From the NCBI RefSeq assembly GCF_003429105.1, contig NZ_QVTD01000010.1, positions 1 through 64,000 of the forward strand: DNA of 64,000 nt. The letters run 5' to 3'. The notes beneath the pieces are model-generated. The model was given only the letters and a program-made list of their open reading frames with translations. It ran no database searches and was not told where the DNA came from. A program made the position numbers and the translations under genes. Positions 54,998 to 64,000 of this stretch are shown here, piece by piece (the first letter of the stretch is position 1; the number at the start of each line of letters is the position of its first letter). The DNA comes from Peribacillus glennii. Its GTDB lineage: Bacteria > Bacillota > Bacilli > Bacillales > DSM-1321.

Positions 54998-57067
54998 GTG
55001 GAAGTAATTGCCGGCAAGCGGTTTACCAGAGCAACAAAATATATCCGGGCAGCTGTCATCATTACCAGTGTGGCTGCAATATTCATATCCTTATTGCTGG
55101 CCTCCCTTATTTTGTTTGCAAGGGCTTTAGGAGCCCCCCCATTAGCTGTCCCGCAATCCACCCTTTTTTACAGCGGGGATGGAGAGATCATCGGGGAAAG
55201 CGATAACGGCCAAAAAAGGTACTGGGTGGACTTAGAGGAGATTTCCCCGGCTTTAATTGATGCCACGATTGCAGTAGAGGACCGCGGCTTTTACAGGCAC
55301 CATGGTTTTGACATAAAACGGATAGCCGGTGCAATTCTCGCCGATATAAAGGCAATGGCCAAGGTGCAGGGGGCCAGCACCATCACCCAGCAGTATGCAA
55401 GGAATCTTTATCTCGGGCACGATAAAACATGGAACCGGAAAATGAATGAAGCCTTTTATACCATCCGGCTTGAAACCAATTATTCAAAGAATGAGATTCT
55501 TGAAGGTTATTTAAATACGATTTATTACGGGCATGGTGCTTACGGAATACAGGCGGCCAGCCAATATTACTACGGAAAAGACGCAAAGGATTTAACGCTC
55601 GCGGAAGCAAGCCTGATTGCGGGCATCCCAAAAGGGCCATCCAGCTATTCTCCTTTTTTAAATATGGAAAATGCGAAAAAGCGCCAAAAAGTTGTCTTGC
55701 AGGCAATGAAGGACGAGGGCAAGATCACGAACGAATTAGCCAAAAAGGAGATCAGCTTCCCATTAGTTTTTAAGCGCGGGCATAAAACGGTTGATAGGAA
55801 AGTTGCTCCATATTTTCAGGATGCCGTCATGCAGGCATTAAAATCACAGCTGGATATGGATGACCGCACGATTGAGCTTGGCGGCCTCAAAGTATATACC
55901 ACCCTGGATAAGAGGACACAGGAAGTGGCCGAAAGCACGTTCAACAATGTTATTGAAGAAACATCGGATATACAGGCGGCGCTTGTTTCCATGAGCCCTA
56001 AAACCGGCGAGGTAAAAGCCATGGTCGGCGGAAGGGATTATGCAAAAACGCCTTATAACCGTGCCATACAGGCCATAAGGCAGCCCGGTTCGACCATGAA
56101 ACCGCTGCTCTACTACGCCGCTCTTGAAAAAGGATTCACCCCCGCTACTACGTTAAGAAGCGAATTGATGACGTTCCAATACGATGATGGGAAATCTTCC
56201 TATACGCCGCATAATTTTAATCATCAGTACGCAGATTCAGAGATTACGATGGCACAGGCGCTTGCTCTATCCGATAATGTTTTTGCTGTCAAAACCCATA
56301 TGTTCCTAGGTGAAAGAGCCTTGATGGATACAGCCCGCCGCTTCGGCATAACTACAAAAATGTCCCAGGTCCCTTCCCTTGCCCTTGGGACATCAGGTGT
56401 CCGTGTAATCGAAATGGTAAATGCATATAATCTGTTCGCAAATGGCGGGAGAGAGGTAAAACCCGTTCTCATAAAAAAAATCGAAAACCATAAAGGCGAA
56501 GTGATTTTTGAGCATCGAACAGAAAGGCAGCAAATTCTCAACCCTGACCGGGCCTTTGTCATGACACAAATGTTGACCGGCATCTTTGACCCGAAGCTTA
56601 ACGGGTATACAAAAGTGACTGGAAGCTCGATCATCCCTCAGTTAACGAGGAAATATGCCGGAAAGTCCGGGACCACAGAAACCGACAGTTGGATGATCGG
56701 ATACACTCCTGAGCTGGTAACCGGTGTTTGGGCCGGGTATGATAACGCTAAAAAAATTACGGTGCCCGCTGAAAAAACGTATGCGAAAAACATCTGGGCA
56801 CAATTTATGGAAGAAAGCCTGGAAAATAAACCGGTAAAAAAATTTAAGCAAACCGATAATGTGGTGGGCGTGTATATCAATCCGGCCAACGGAAAGCTGG
56901 CCACTGAGAATTGTCCGGTAAAGAGGATGACCTATTTTGTGAAGGGGACGGAACCTACAGAGGTCTGCACCGAGCATTTATCAGAAGGAAAGACGCATCA
57001 CAGCAAAGAAAAGAACCAGGAAAAGGAAACCTGGTATAAACGGCTGTTTAACTTTTGGGGGGATTGA
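54998..57067 (+). CDS. pbpG: Bifunctional penicillin-binding protein (class A, PBP 2d-like)
   Basis: A 689-residue cell-wall polymerase. A membrane anchor (about 18-42) is followed by the glycosyltransferase domain (Glu94 in VEDRGFYRHHG; GASTITQQYARN) and the transpeptidase domain with Ser365 (GSTMKP), SDN (425-427) and KSGTT. The tail is lysine-rich. The start is GTG 54998 with AGAGGTG before it. In B. subtilis pbpG is made in the forespore under SigF. A candidate forespore promoter TGTTTAA-N17-CATACTG upstream is weak. Confidence 0.93.
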   Translation: MEVIAGKRFTRATKYIRAAVIITSVAAIFISLLLASLILFARALGAPPLAVPQSTLFYSGDGEIIGESDNGQKRYWVDLEEISPALIDATIAVEDRGFYRHHGFDIKRIAGAILADIKAMAKVQGASTITQQYARNLYLGHDKTWNRKMNEAFYTIRLETNYSKNEILEGYLNTIYYGHGAYGIQAASQYYYGKDAKDLTLAEASLIAGIPKGPSSYSPFLNMENAKKRQKVVLQAMKDEGKITNELAKKEISFPLVFKRGHKTVDRKVAPYFQDAVMQALKSQLDMDDRTIELGGLKVYTTLDKRTQEVAESTFNNVIEETSDIQAALVSMSPKTGEVKAMVGGRDYAKTPYNRAIQAIRQPGSTMKPLLYYAALEKGFTPATTLRSELMTFQYDDGKSSYTPHNFNHQYADSEITMAQALALSDNVFAVKTHMFLGERALMDTARRFGITTKMSQVPSLALGTSGVRVIEMVNAYNLFANGGREVKPVLIKKIENHKGEVIFEHRTERQQILNPDRAFVMTQMLTGIFDPKLNGYTKVTGSSIIPQLTRKYAGKSGTTETDSWMIGYTPELVTGVWAGYDNAKKITVPAEKTYAKNIWAQFMEESLENKPVKKFKQTDNVVGVYINPANGKLATENCPVKRMTYFVKGTEPTEVCTEHLSEGKTHHSKEKNQEKETWYKRLFNFWGD

Positions 57068-57086
57068 GCCCATGGCCATTGGAAAC

Positions 57087-57123
57087 GAAAAGCCTCGAGA
57101 ATTACACATTCTCGAGGCTTTTC
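57087..57123. terminator. Bidirectional terminator between pbpG and ywhD
   Basis: GAAAAGCCTCGAGAAT and ATTCTCGAGGCTTTTC form a 16-bp stem with a five-base loop. It ends pbpG and may also serve ywhD. Confidence 0.9.
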
Positions 57124-57253
57124 ATGTCCTGGTTTTACAGCATGACTCGCTGTAAATAGTTTACTTATTTTATAAAAAATACACAAGACATAACTTTAAA
57201 AATTTTGACACTTTTAAAAAGTCTGTACTATTTAGCGATGCAGGGGATTCCGT

Positions 57254-57775
57254 TCAAGCGCCGGAATCCACTGCCAATCCTTTTTTCAATTCATCAGAGG
57301 AATTGTTCCACATATCTGCATTATGGCTCTTCAAAAAATCTGCCAGTATTGCCTTCGATTTATCATCCATATCACCGACGATAATATGGCGTTTCAGTGA
57401 TTTATCCATCCGGTTTACATGCTCTGGCAATGATTTATATCCCCTTCTGATTGAACGGTCGACCGTCATCTCACATGCGGTTACGCCTGCATAAAGCGGC
57501 CCCTTCTCCGTTGTCTCGATCGTCACCCATACCAGCCAATACGGCTTGCCGTTCGGAACTTCTTCTTTCGTTTTCAGGAATTTGATTCCCTTCTCGACCG
57601 CACTCCGGGCATGCATGGCGCCGACATCCACGGCCGCCTCCCCTGCTTCCACATCAATGATGACCGGGGAGATATTGTCGAGTGTCAGTACACCCGCACC
57701 AAAACCGCCGTGCCCTTCTGTCGGATCATTTTTTATAATATTGAAGCCCAGTTTTTGTTTAGGCTTATCTTCCAT
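57254..57775 (-). CDS. ywhD: YwhD family protein
   Basis: A 173-residue soluble protein of unknown function, recognised by position and by blocks such as GHGGFGAGVLTLDNISPVIID and SIRRGYKSLPEHVNRMDKSLKR. I start at ATG 57775 (MEDKPKQKLG), with GGAGG seven bases upstream; eight upstream codons are rejected. No motif suggests an activity. Confidence 0.85.
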   Translation of the reverse strand: MEDKPKQKLGFNIIKNDPTEGHGGFGAGVLTLDNISPVIIDVEAGEAAVDVGAMHARSAVEKGIKFLKTKEEVPNGKPYWLVWVTIETTEKGPLYAGVTACEMTVDRSIRRGYKSLPEHVNRMDKSLKRHIIVGDMDDKSKAILADFLKSHNADMWNNSSDELKKGLAVDSGA

Positions 57776-57808
57776 CTCGTTTTCCTCCTTTATTTTCAAA
57801 GGGTAACC

Positions 57809-58471
57809 TTACCTGAATAACCCGGCAAAAAAATCATTCATCCCATGTATGACCGTTGGCAGGATAACCTGAAATATCGGCTGGATTGTATACTGGTCCA
57901 ACGGTGTAATCACCAGTATCAAAAAGATCAGCGCCCCGTAAGCTTCAAATTGAATCATTTTTGCCCGGATATTTGTCGGTGCCAAGTCCTGCAGGATGTG
58001 ATATCCATCCAGCGGAGGCAAAGGCAGCAAATTAAAAACAAAGAGTACAATGTTGATTTGGATCAACATATTGAAAAAGGTGTATGCAGGTCCGGAGGCA
58101 TCCTGCCCGGCCCCAACGAGGCTGTACCAAATGATAAACCCTATGGCTGCGATAAGCAAATTGCTAAGGGGGCCTGCGAAAGAAACTAGGATGCCGGCAA
58201 GCCTGGGCCTTTTGAAATTAAATCGATTTACCGGTACCGGCCTTGCCCATCCAAAACCAGCAATCAGCAACAGCAAGGTTCCAAGCGGGTCTATATGGCT
58301 GACCGGGTTTAATGTGACCCGTCCCTGCTCCTTTGCGGTCGGGTCGCCGAATTTATAGGCAACATAGGCATGGGAAAATTCGTGTATCGTGAAAGCAATC
58401 AGTAACACCGCTACAACATATGGTATTTCTTCCAATTCATATGCTAAAAATTGATCAAAAAAGTTCTCCAC
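57809..58471 (-). CDS. ywhC: Site-2-protease-like membrane metalloprotease YwhC
   Basis: A 220-residue M50 family protein with about five membrane helices. The zinc motif HEFSH lies in the first helix (AFTIHEFSHAYVAYKFGDP), and the third ligand is in the NLLPLPPLDGYH segment. I prefer a GTG start at 58471 (VENFFDQFL), because GGGGAG lies eight bases before it, over a TTG five codons earlier. Substrate unknown. Confidence 0.9.
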   Translation of the reverse strand: MENFFDQFLAYELEEIPYVVAVLLIAFTIHEFSHAYVAYKFGDPTAKEQGRVTLNPVSHIDPLGTLLLLIAGFGWARPVPVNRFNFKRPRLAGILVSFAGPLSNLLIAAIGFIIWYSLVGAGQDASGPAYTFFNMLIQINIVLFVFNLLPLPPLDGYHILQDLAPTNIRAKMIQFEAYGALIFLILVITPLDQYTIQPIFQVILPTVIHGMNDFFAGLFR

Positions 58472-58682
58472 TTTCCTTCTCCCCAATCTCTTGTTACCAA
58501 TAGTATACAGGAAAACCTAACAGAAGTTAAAACAGATGATATTTCTTATCTGGATCCCCGTCACCTTCTGCTAGTCACATATCTTCTCTAAAAGAATCAT
58601 CATGCCGAGGCCGGGAAACGTTGGAGTGACAAATAAGCGCGGCGGCAATAATGCAAACATCGATTAGTTACCGATAAGTACG

Positions 58683-58718
58683 AAAAACGCTTGGAAATGT
58701 TATGTTCCAAGCGTTTTT
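58683..58718 (-). terminator. Intrinsic terminator of ywgA
   Basis: AAAAACGCTTGGAA pairs with TTCCAAGCGTTTTT, directly after the ywgA stop. Its stem core ACGCTTGGA is the same as at 33092-33127. Confidence 0.9.
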
Positions 58719-58719
58719 T

Positions 58720-59247
58720 CTATCCTTGAATATTCGGTTGATCAGCCGCAGCTTTCTCCCTTAGCTGCCTGATATACTCATAGGCTTCATCTATTTCTTC
58801 ATGTGTGTATTTTTGTTTGCTTTTTAATGTGAAAATCTTTTCCGCTACTTCTTCTTTTTCCAGCGTATCAAAATAAAGGACTGTCGATACGAGCTCCAAA
58901 AAACGCGCATTTTGCCCATTCATATCCAGGAGGCAGTTTTTTAACGCGGGCATGTCCAAATCATGCATGGATAGAAAGTCTTCTCCGGGGCCGGTAATAG
59001 AATAGCAATACTGGTAATAGCCCGCCTTTTTCTCCTTGACTTCATTCAGGTACCCCATATTGCACAGTTCTTCGATCCGAAGCGTCAACTCTTCGGAATA
59101 TGGCCCATAAAAATGGAAGGTGAACTTTTCCTGGAAAGGGAATGATAGCTTCTTGGCGATATAAATAATCTTCTGCAGTTTTTTCCTCCCCGCTATTTCG
59201 CCAGCAGCCGAAATGGCATTGATAATCTTTGCATGATCCTTGAACAA
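58720..59247 (-). CDS. ywgA: YwgA family protein
   Basis: A 175-residue protein of unknown function in the usual place next to ywfO. The N-terminal part (KIINAISAAGEIAGRKKLQKIIYIAKKL ... FYGPYSEELTLRIEELCNMGYL) resembles a winged-helix fold of the SocA/GepA-like (Panacea-type) group seen in antitoxins. I offer that as a distant resemblance only. The rest is acidic and helical. Confidence 0.8.
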   Translation of the reverse strand: MFKDHAKIINAISAAGEIAGRKKLQKIIYIAKKLSFPFQEKFTFHFYGPYSEELTLRIEELCNMGYLNEVKEKKAGYYQYCYSITGPGEDFLSMHDLDMPALKNCLLDMNGQNARFLELVSTVLYFDTLEKEEVAEKIFTLKSKQKYTHEEIDEAYEYIRQLREKAAADQPNIQG

Positions 59248-59305
59248 AGCATTTCACTCCTCACCCAATTTCATCCTTTTTTGCCTGTTAATAAAATTTT
59301 CTTCA

Positions 59306-60610
59306 TTATTCAAGCTCTAACAGCTTGCGTATCTGTCTTTTGATATTTCTTTTCGATGGGCCCTCACGCAGCAGGTCTTCGGGAAAGTATAGCTTGTGGT
59401 CCGTTCTTCTTTTGCCGGATATCGCATCGACGATTTCTGATTCCCGTGACAATTCACGGATATCCCCGTTGTTCTTAAGCAAGTGGATTGGAAGCCGTTC
59501 TTCTTCTTCACCCGGTCGGTAAAAATCATATGGCAAGTCTGATGAGGAATCCACCACCAGATAATATTCCGGATCGATTCCGGCCTTTTTAAAGAGACTG
59601 TTCAGTTCCATTAATTTATTCATCTGGTCATTGGAAGGATGAAATTCCGTATATTTGAACAGCTTACGGTTTACGAAACGATCACAAAGGTCGCTCAGGA
59701 TTGGATCGCTCTCTTCTTCCCACATCTGAAAGTAATAGAGCATCATCGATTCATCCATTTTCAAGTAATCCTCTAAGCTTACATCCCCCGCAAAAAGCGA
59801 ATAAAAATGTCGCGGCTCATGTTTAAATTGATATCCGGATTCATATAAACGCTTGGCGCGATGCAATATTTTCGTAAGGATGACTTCCGCGCTGCGGGTT
59901 ACCGGATGAAAATAAACCTGCCAGTACATTTGATAGCGGCTCATTATGTAGTCCTCTACTGCATGCATCCCGCTATGTTTAATGACCACCTGGTCCTCGC
60001 GCGGCCTCATGACCCGCAAGATCCGTTCCATATCAAAATGACCATAGCTAACTCCCGTAAAATAGGCATCCCTTTGCAAATAGTCCATCCGGTCTGCATC
60101 GATCTGGCTTGAAATCAAGCTGACCACCAGTTTGTTTTCATAGGTTTTAGCGATCACTTCAGCAACCATTTTCGGGAAAAGTGTGTCTACCTTGCTAAGG
60201 ACACGGTTGACTTCCGTATCCCCCAAAATGATCTGCCGGGTAAAATGCTCATGGTCCAAATCGAAAACCTTTTCGAAAGAATGTGAGAATGGGCCGTGCC
60301 CTAAATCATGCAGCAGGGCCGCGCATAAGGAAAGAAGCCGCTCCTGTCCGTCCCATTCGGGCCTTCCGGCAAAAAAATCGTCGATGATGCGGCGGACAAT
60401 TTCATAAACACCGAGCGAGTGGTTCAGCCTGCTGTGTTCCGCGCCATGGAAGGTCAAAAAAGTGGTCCCCAGCTGGCGGATACGGCGCAAACGCTGAAAT
60501 TCCCTGGTCCCTATTAAATCCCATATCACCCTGTCCCGCACATGGACGTATCGGTGGACCGGGTCTTTAAATACTTTTTCTTCACTAAGCTTTTCAGCGG
60601 AATATCCCAT
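59306..60610 (-). CDS. ywfO: HD-domain phosphohydrolase YwfO
   Basis: A 434-residue protein with the HD metal motif (LLHDLGHGPFSHSFE), the upstream His in RIRQLGTTFLTFHGAEHSRLNHSLG and the later Asp in SSQIDADRMDYLQRDAYFTG. These are typical of dGTPase and SAMHD1-like triphosphohydrolases. Direct evidence for a dNTP substrate cannot be read here. A TATAAT-like -10 lies about 80 bases upstream. Confidence 0.88.
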   Translation of the reverse strand: MGYSAEKLSEEKVFKDPVHRYVHVRDRVIWDLIGTREFQRLRRIRQLGTTFLTFHGAEHSRLNHSLGVYEIVRRIIDDFFAGRPEWDGQERLLSLCAALLHDLGHGPFSHSFEKVFDLDHEHFTRQIILGDTEVNRVLSKVDTLFPKMVAEVIAKTYENKLVVSLISSQIDADRMDYLQRDAYFTGVSYGHFDMERILRVMRPREDQVVIKHSGMHAVEDYIMSRYQMYWQVYFHPVTRSAEVILTKILHRAKRLYESGYQFKHEPRHFYSLFAGDVSLEDYLKMDESMMLYYFQMWEEESDPILSDLCDRFVNRKLFKYTEFHPSNDQMNKLMELNSLFKKAGIDPEYYLVVDSSSDLPYDFYRPGEEEERLPIHLLKNNGDIRELSRESEIVDAISGKRRTDHKLYFPEDLLREGPSKRNIKRQIRKLLELE

Positions 60611-60821
60611 GCACTACCCTCTTTTATAAAATGGTCAACTCGTAATCTGTATATTTTTGGTTCGTACATTGACGTCTATATAGATTCTATTATAGCTCGT
60701 TTCCCGAAAAAATTCATATTTTGCGGAAGGTGTTTTCAGAGCGAAACATGAAAAAATTAAGTGTAATCAACAAGAAACGACGGATTTTGACAATAAAAAA
60801 ATATTTTTGCCCAGGTGGATG

Positions 60822-60864
60822 AAAATAAAAATCACCGCTGCATATTGGATGGATGCCGGTGATT
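60822..60864 (-). terminator. Intrinsic terminator of the DUF1450 gene
   Basis: AATCACCG pairs with CGGTGATT, extended by GCAT/ATGC pairing, followed on the minus strand by TTTATTTTC. It lies four bases after the stop. Confidence 0.8.
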
Positions 60865-60868
60865 ACAT

Positions 60869-61090
60869 TTATTTAATCTTTTTATCAATCTTTTCAATTA
60901 ATTCATCTTCCGTCGGAGCGGCAACTGGACGGTTATTCACAAACGCGAAAGATTTCTTCCGGCCGGGGCCGCAATATGATTGGCAGCCAATATCTATTAC
61001 CGCGTCCGGATCGAGCTTTTCCAAACGGGGGATAAGTGTCTTGATATTCGTTGCCTGGCAGTCGTCACATACCCTGAATTCATTTGACAT
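60869..61090 (-). CDS. DUF1450 (YuzB-like) small cysteine protein
   Basis: A 73-residue protein with two cysteine pairs, CDDC (8 and 11) and CQSYC (36 and 40), followed by [21 protein letters not shown]. This matches DUF1450 and resembles a thioredoxin-like [2Fe-2S] fold, so it may carry an iron-sulfur cluster or act as a redox protein. It is monocistronic, with its own terminator. Function unknown. Confidence 0.82.
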   Translation of the reverse strand: MSNEFRVCDDCQATNIKTLIPRLEKLDPDAVIDIGCQSYCGPGRKKSFAFVNNRPVAAPTEDELIEKIDKKIK

Positions 61091-61427
61091 TCAGAGAGTC
61101 ACCAACCTTTCTTTTCTTTATGATGAACGATGGATCCATCGCCTGACTCTAAAGCACTAAAGCGTATTTTACATTTTCGGGCAGCGGATTTCAAGAGCGG
61201 ATCCATGGCAAAATCAACGGCAAATCGTCCTATCTGTATCTCTTAGAAAAAAACTATTATCCTTTTAACTTTTTTGTATAAAAAGGCGGCAACCTGTCCA
61301 AGATGTAACTAGAACACTTAGTTTAACCACACATTTGCCACCAGTTATGGCCGGCAATGGGATTTCTGAAGCAATATCCACTTACTAAGCTATGAATTTT
61401 TACTAAATGAAAGGAAAGGGAGTAGGT
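61091..61427. other. Intergenic region, DUF1450 gene to rsfA
   Basis: A 337-base divergent gap. I see no gene, repeat or clear promoter in it. A SigF promoter is expected for rsfA but I could not place one with confidence. Confidence 0.5.
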
Positions 61428-62198
61428 ATGATGAAAGTCCGTCAAGACGCTTGGACAGAGGAAGATGATTTACTTTTGGCAGAGACTGTACTGCGGCATG
61501 TCCGTGAAGGCAGCACACAATTAAACGCGTTTGAGGAGGTTGGGGACAAGCTCAACCGAACATCGGCAGCATGCGGCTTCCGCTGGAATGCGGTCGTACG
61601 CCATAATTATGAGAAAGCTCTCCAACTGGCCAAAAAACAACGAAAACAGCGCCAAAGAATTTTAGGGAAGGACCAGGGAGGCAAGAAAAAACTGCTTTAC
61701 ACCCCTCCATCCCCGACCATTCAGGATATTGTTGTTACGCCTCAGGAAATAGTCGAGCCAGATCCTGTAATAGATACTGAATTTGCAACTGAGTATGATA
61801 ATAATGAAACTGCGATTATCCATGTGCCTGAACCCCTTGAATTTGCCGCATTGCCGGAACCGGCAATCATAGCCGCAAACCCGGCAGGAAACCTGACACT
61901 AGAGATGGTGATAAGCTATCTTCAATCTATGAATAATAGTTCCCTTCATGCCGAAGTGCTAAAATCCGAGAACGAAAGATTGAAGCTGGAAATCGCGGAC
62001 CTGAGAAAGCGCAACTCGGAGCTTGAGAAAAAGGTTTCCTATTTGGAAGAGAATACAGGCATGATCCAGGAAGATTACGAGACATTGATGAAAATCATGA
62101 ATAGAGCAAGAAAATTGGTCCTGTTGGAGGATGATGAGCGCCCGGCTACTAAATTTAAAATGGACCGCAATGGAAATTTGGAGAAGTTAGCCGAATAG
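61428..62198 (+). CDS. rsfA: Prespore-specific regulator RsfA
   Basis: RsfA adjusts SigF-dependent gene expression in the forespore. The N-terminal Myb/SANT-like domain ([35 protein letters not shown] ... [13 protein letters not shown], residues 4-65) binds DNA. A basic stretch, a Pro/acidic linker and a coiled coil (about 170-225) follow. Starts at 61428 and 61431 (MM) are equally possible behind AAGGGAG. An upstream ATG at 61407 is rejected. The product is 256 residues. Confidence 0.93.
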   Translation: MMKVRQDAWTEEDDLLLAETVLRHVREGSTQLNAFEEVGDKLNRTSAACGFRWNAVVRHNYEKALQLAKKQRKQRQRILGKDQGGKKKLLYTPPSPTIQDIVVTPQEIVEPDPVIDTEFATEYDNNETAIIHVPEPLEFAALPEPAIIAANPAGNLTLEMVISYLQSMNNSSLHAEVLKSENERLKLEIADLRKRNSELEKKVSYLEENTGMIQEDYETLMKIMNRARKLVLLEDDERPATKFKMDRNGNLEKLAE

Positions 62199-62231
62199 CG
62201 GGATCATAAGTTAGCACAGCTTCTCCCCTTG

Positions 62232-62450
62232 TTAGAAAACGCACCGATTGGTAAACCTTGAATAAGTAAGGCAGAGGCGCAGCCGGACCTACCGCACAAG
62301 GAAGGCTTCGGCAGCTTTACATCACACGAAACAAAGCGGTAGCTTTTGTGAGGATGTGGGTCATGCAGGCGAACATAAGGATATGGCGCGCATAGACTCG
62401 TGTTCTGACTTATGCAGATTGAAAGTCATATATTTTCTTTTCGCCAAAAA
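62232..62450 (-). repeat. Dispersed ~218-nt structured repeat R2, copy 3
   Basis: Full-length copy in reverse orientation. Its reverse complement carries TTTTTTGGCGAAAAG, ATCTGCATAAGTCAGAACAC, TGACCCACAT, GCTTTGTTTCGTG, GCTGCCGAAGCCTTCCTTGT, GCTGCGCCT and ACCAATCGGTGCGTTTTCTAA, in the same order as copy 1. It fills most of the rsfA-lipL gap and abuts the shared terminator. Confidence 0.85.
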
Positions 62451-62490
62451 AATCTGTTTAACCCGGACTCCGGATTTAACAGATTTTTTT
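62446..62490. terminator. Bidirectional terminator between rsfA and lipL
   Basis: AAAAAAATCTGTTTAA and TTAACAGATTTTTTT enclose an inner CCGGA-rich stem. T runs on both strands allow it to end rsfA and lipL. One edge overlaps the R2 repeat. Confidence 0.85.
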
Positions 62491-62527
62491 CTGTTTCGCG
62501 CATTACCTTCTTGTGAATCTTTTTTAT

Positions 62528-63364
62528 TTAAAGGCCGGCCTTTTCGTTCCTCGCCACTACCCTTGCGTAATAAGACTCATAGAGAGGGAGCTCCTGCGGC
62601 GACAGTTGGCCGGACGTTATGTTGCCGCTCACCTTTTTAAGGGTCTGTAAAAAGCGGAGCATGGCATCCTGGACCGTAAGCGGTTTATTCAGCAGTTCCG
62701 ACAAAGAAGCCATTACCTCCGGCTGTATGTCGGGATACGAAAATTTACTCTTAACCTGCCCTATGGCTTCTCCGTAAAATTCTTTTACGAGTGCCGCCCT
62801 CTGCGGTCCGCTTCCGGTCACACACAGATATATTTGGACCGCTACCCCGCCGCGGATCCTCCTCTGCGAAATTCCGGCGAATTTTTTTCCGCCAATGCTC
62901 AGATCATAGCTTCCAGGGCAATAAGATCCGATAATTTCCCTGGCATCGATTTCAACAGGAAAATCGGCAAACATCAGCTTGACCAATTCCCACATCGAAT
63001 CATAGCCTCGGTTTATATCGATTTTTCCCGCCGTTTCCGGGAAGACCAGCGACAGATTTAACACCCCTTCGTCAAGGACAACCGCAAGGCCGCCTGAATT
63101 TCTCACAATCACCTGGTACCCTTTATCCTCCAGAAATGAAATCCCCTTATCCAACAGGGGAAGTTTGCTGTCCTGGATCCCGAGCACCACTGTACGGTGA
63201 TGAACCCACGCCCTGCCGGCGGCCGGGGAATCTCCAGCTCCGACTGAAGCGCAAAGCGTATCATCCATCGCAAAAGACTGCAAGGCATGAAACCGGGGAC
63301 CTAACGTTGTTTGATCGATAATGCGCCATTCGGGCTGCATTAATAAAGAATCTATATCGTGCAT
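62528..63364 (-). CDS. lipL: Octanoyl-[GcvH]:protein N-octanoyltransferase
   Basis: LipL moves octanoate from GcvH to the E2 subunits of dehydrogenase complexes in lipoate synthesis. The 278-residue protein has the cofactor-transferase fold with [17 protein letters not shown], the active Cys149 in [10 protein letters not shown] and the lysine in [13 protein letters not shown]. It equals ywfL, between rsfA and pta. Confidence 0.95.
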   Translation of the reverse strand: MHDIDSLLMQPEWRIIDQTTLGPRFHALQSFAMDDTLCASVGAGDSPAAGRAWVHHRTVVLGIQDSKLPLLDKGISFLEDKGYQVIVRNSGGLAVVLDEGVLNLSLVFPETAGKIDINRGYDSMWELVKLMFADFPVEIDAREIIGSYCPGSYDLSIGGKKFAGISQRRIRGGVAVQIYLCVTGSGPQRAALVKEFYGEAIGQVKSKFSYPDIQPEVMASLSELLNKPLTVQDAMLRFLQTLKKVSGNITSGQLSPQELPLYESYYARVVARNEKAGL

Positions 63365-63592
63365 ATATTCTCGTCCTTTTTAACAAAATCAATAACTTGA
63401 TTATAACATATATGCATGCTGGAAATCCCGGGCAGAGGCAGGATTGCCTGGTTATAAGCGGTTCGCCCCTGCATCTGGATGCATTACAGCCGTTAGATCA
63501 TCTTCCCGTTGGCGGTCGTGTTCATTTTAGCGACATAAGCCATAAGACCAAGTGTGAGCCAAAACGAAGGCTTCGCGAGCATTCAATTGCCC

Positions 63593-63630
63593 AGAAAAAA
63601 ACTGCCCCGGCTTAAGCAGCGGGGCAGTTT
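63593..63630 (-). terminator. Intrinsic terminator of pta
   Basis: AAACTGCCCC pairs with GGGGCAGTTT (10 bp), followed on the minus strand by TTTTC. It lies about eight bases after the pta stop. The remaining gap to lipL (63365-63592) shows nothing recognisable. Confidence 0.92.
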
Positions 63631-63637
63631 GGTGTTC

Positions 63638-64000
63638 TTATTGTTGAAGTGCCTGGGCAGCAGTGATCAATGCCAGTTTATACACATCTTCGGCATTGCA
63701 GCCCCGGGAAAGATCATTGACCGGACGCTTTAAGCCCTGCAGGATTGGTCCTACAGCTTCAAAGTTCCCCAGGCGCTGTGCAATTTTGTAGCCAATATTG
63801 CCGGCTTCAAGGCTTGGGAAAACAAAGACATTTGCATCTCCCTGGATCAGCGCTCCCGGTGCTTTTTTCTCGGCTACGGAAGGAACAAATGCGGCATCAA
63901 ACTGGAACTCTCCGTCCAAAATCAGCATTGGATCCATTTTCCTTGCTTCTTCCACAGCCTGTGTAACCCGTTCGGTTTCCGGCGATTTAGCGGAACCTTT
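63638..64000 (-). CDS. pta: Phosphate acetyltransferase, C-terminal part
   Basis: The gene enters from the right edge, and only its last 120 codons are in view. The visible part ([87 protein letters not shown]) is the conserved end of Pta, which makes acetyl phosphate from acetyl-CoA. The frame is open through 64000, so the in-frame ATG near 63955 is internal and not the start. Confidence 0.95.
   Translation of the reverse strand, partial: KGSAKSPETERVTQAVEEARKMDPMLILDGEFQFDAAFVPSVAEKKAPGALIQGDANVFVFPSLEAGNIGYKIAQRLGNFEAVGPILQGLKRPVNDLSRGCNAEDVYKLALITAAQALQQ

Noticed and set aside
56224-56634. 136-codon minus-strand frame within pbpG
   Set aside because: Antisense shadow of the transpeptidase domain.
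63417-63595. Fourth R2 copy near pta
   Set aside because: A GAAGGCTTCG string resembles part of R2, but the other blocks and their order are absent.

Overview
This window is chromosomal DNA of an endospore-forming member of the Bacillaceae. Almost every gene has a recognisable Bacillus counterpart. From memory, the order atp operon - upp - glyA - ywlG - rpiB - ywlE - mntP - ywlC - ywlB - spoIIR - prmC - prfA - tdk - rpmE - rho - glpX - murA2 - tal - fbaA - spo0F - ywjG - pyrG - rpoE - fadF - clsB - uvsE - argS - ywiB - speB - speE - pbpG - ywhD - ywhC - ywgA - ywfO - rsfA - lipL - pta follows the B. subtilis atp-to-pta segment. SpoIIR, Spo0F, PbpG and RsfA show sporulation. A nuo (complex I) operon beside atp is absent from B. 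subtilis, so this is another genus or species of the family. No tRNA, rRNA, CRISPR array, insertion sequence or prophage was seen.

Layout. 1-976: 5' end of a nuo operon (nuoA, nuoB, start of nuoC). 1262-8501: complete F1Fo ATP synthase operon, read right to left from a promoter near 8640. 8748-10967: a secreted Vpr-like subtilase that looks inserted. 11410-19891: upp, glyA, ywlG, rpiB, an inserted chemoreceptor gene, ywlE, mntP, ywlC, ywlB. 20052-26397: spoIIR, prmC-prfA, a frameshifted lipoprotein gene, tdk, rpmE, rho. 27042-32946: glpX, murA2, tal, fbaA, spo0F and the divergent ywjG. 33144-35620: pyrG behind a CTP-sensing attenuator, then rpoE. 36348-47670: acyl-CoA degradation (thiolase, hydroxyacyl-CoA dehydrogenase, two acyl-CoA dehydrogenases, a TetR regulator, fused isobutyryl-CoA mutase) and fadF. 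47970-58471: clsB, uvsE, argS-ywiB, speE-speB, pbpG, ywhD, ywhC. 58720-64000: ywgA, ywfO, a DUF1450 gene, rsfA, lipL and the 3' end of pta.

How the genes work together. Respiration and ATP synthesis sit side by side. The acyl-CoA operon and fadF carry similar FadR-type palindromes, and the operon also has a cre-like site, so fatty and branched-chain acid use is probably induced by acyl-CoA and repressed by glucose. Translation and termination functions (prfA, prmC, rpmE, rho, argS), nucleotide salvage (upp, tdk, pyrG) and sporulation genes fill the conserved backbone.

The most unusual content is between genes. Four main arrays, built from two unrelated core motifs (TTGATAT and AGCG-GAAAA), repeat every 20-21 bp. 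A 124-nt element with terminal inverted repeats occurs twice, and a roughly 218-nt structured element occurs three times. A 39-nt double-palindrome array lies between speE and speB. A DnaA-box cluster surrounds the ywlC-ywlB gap.
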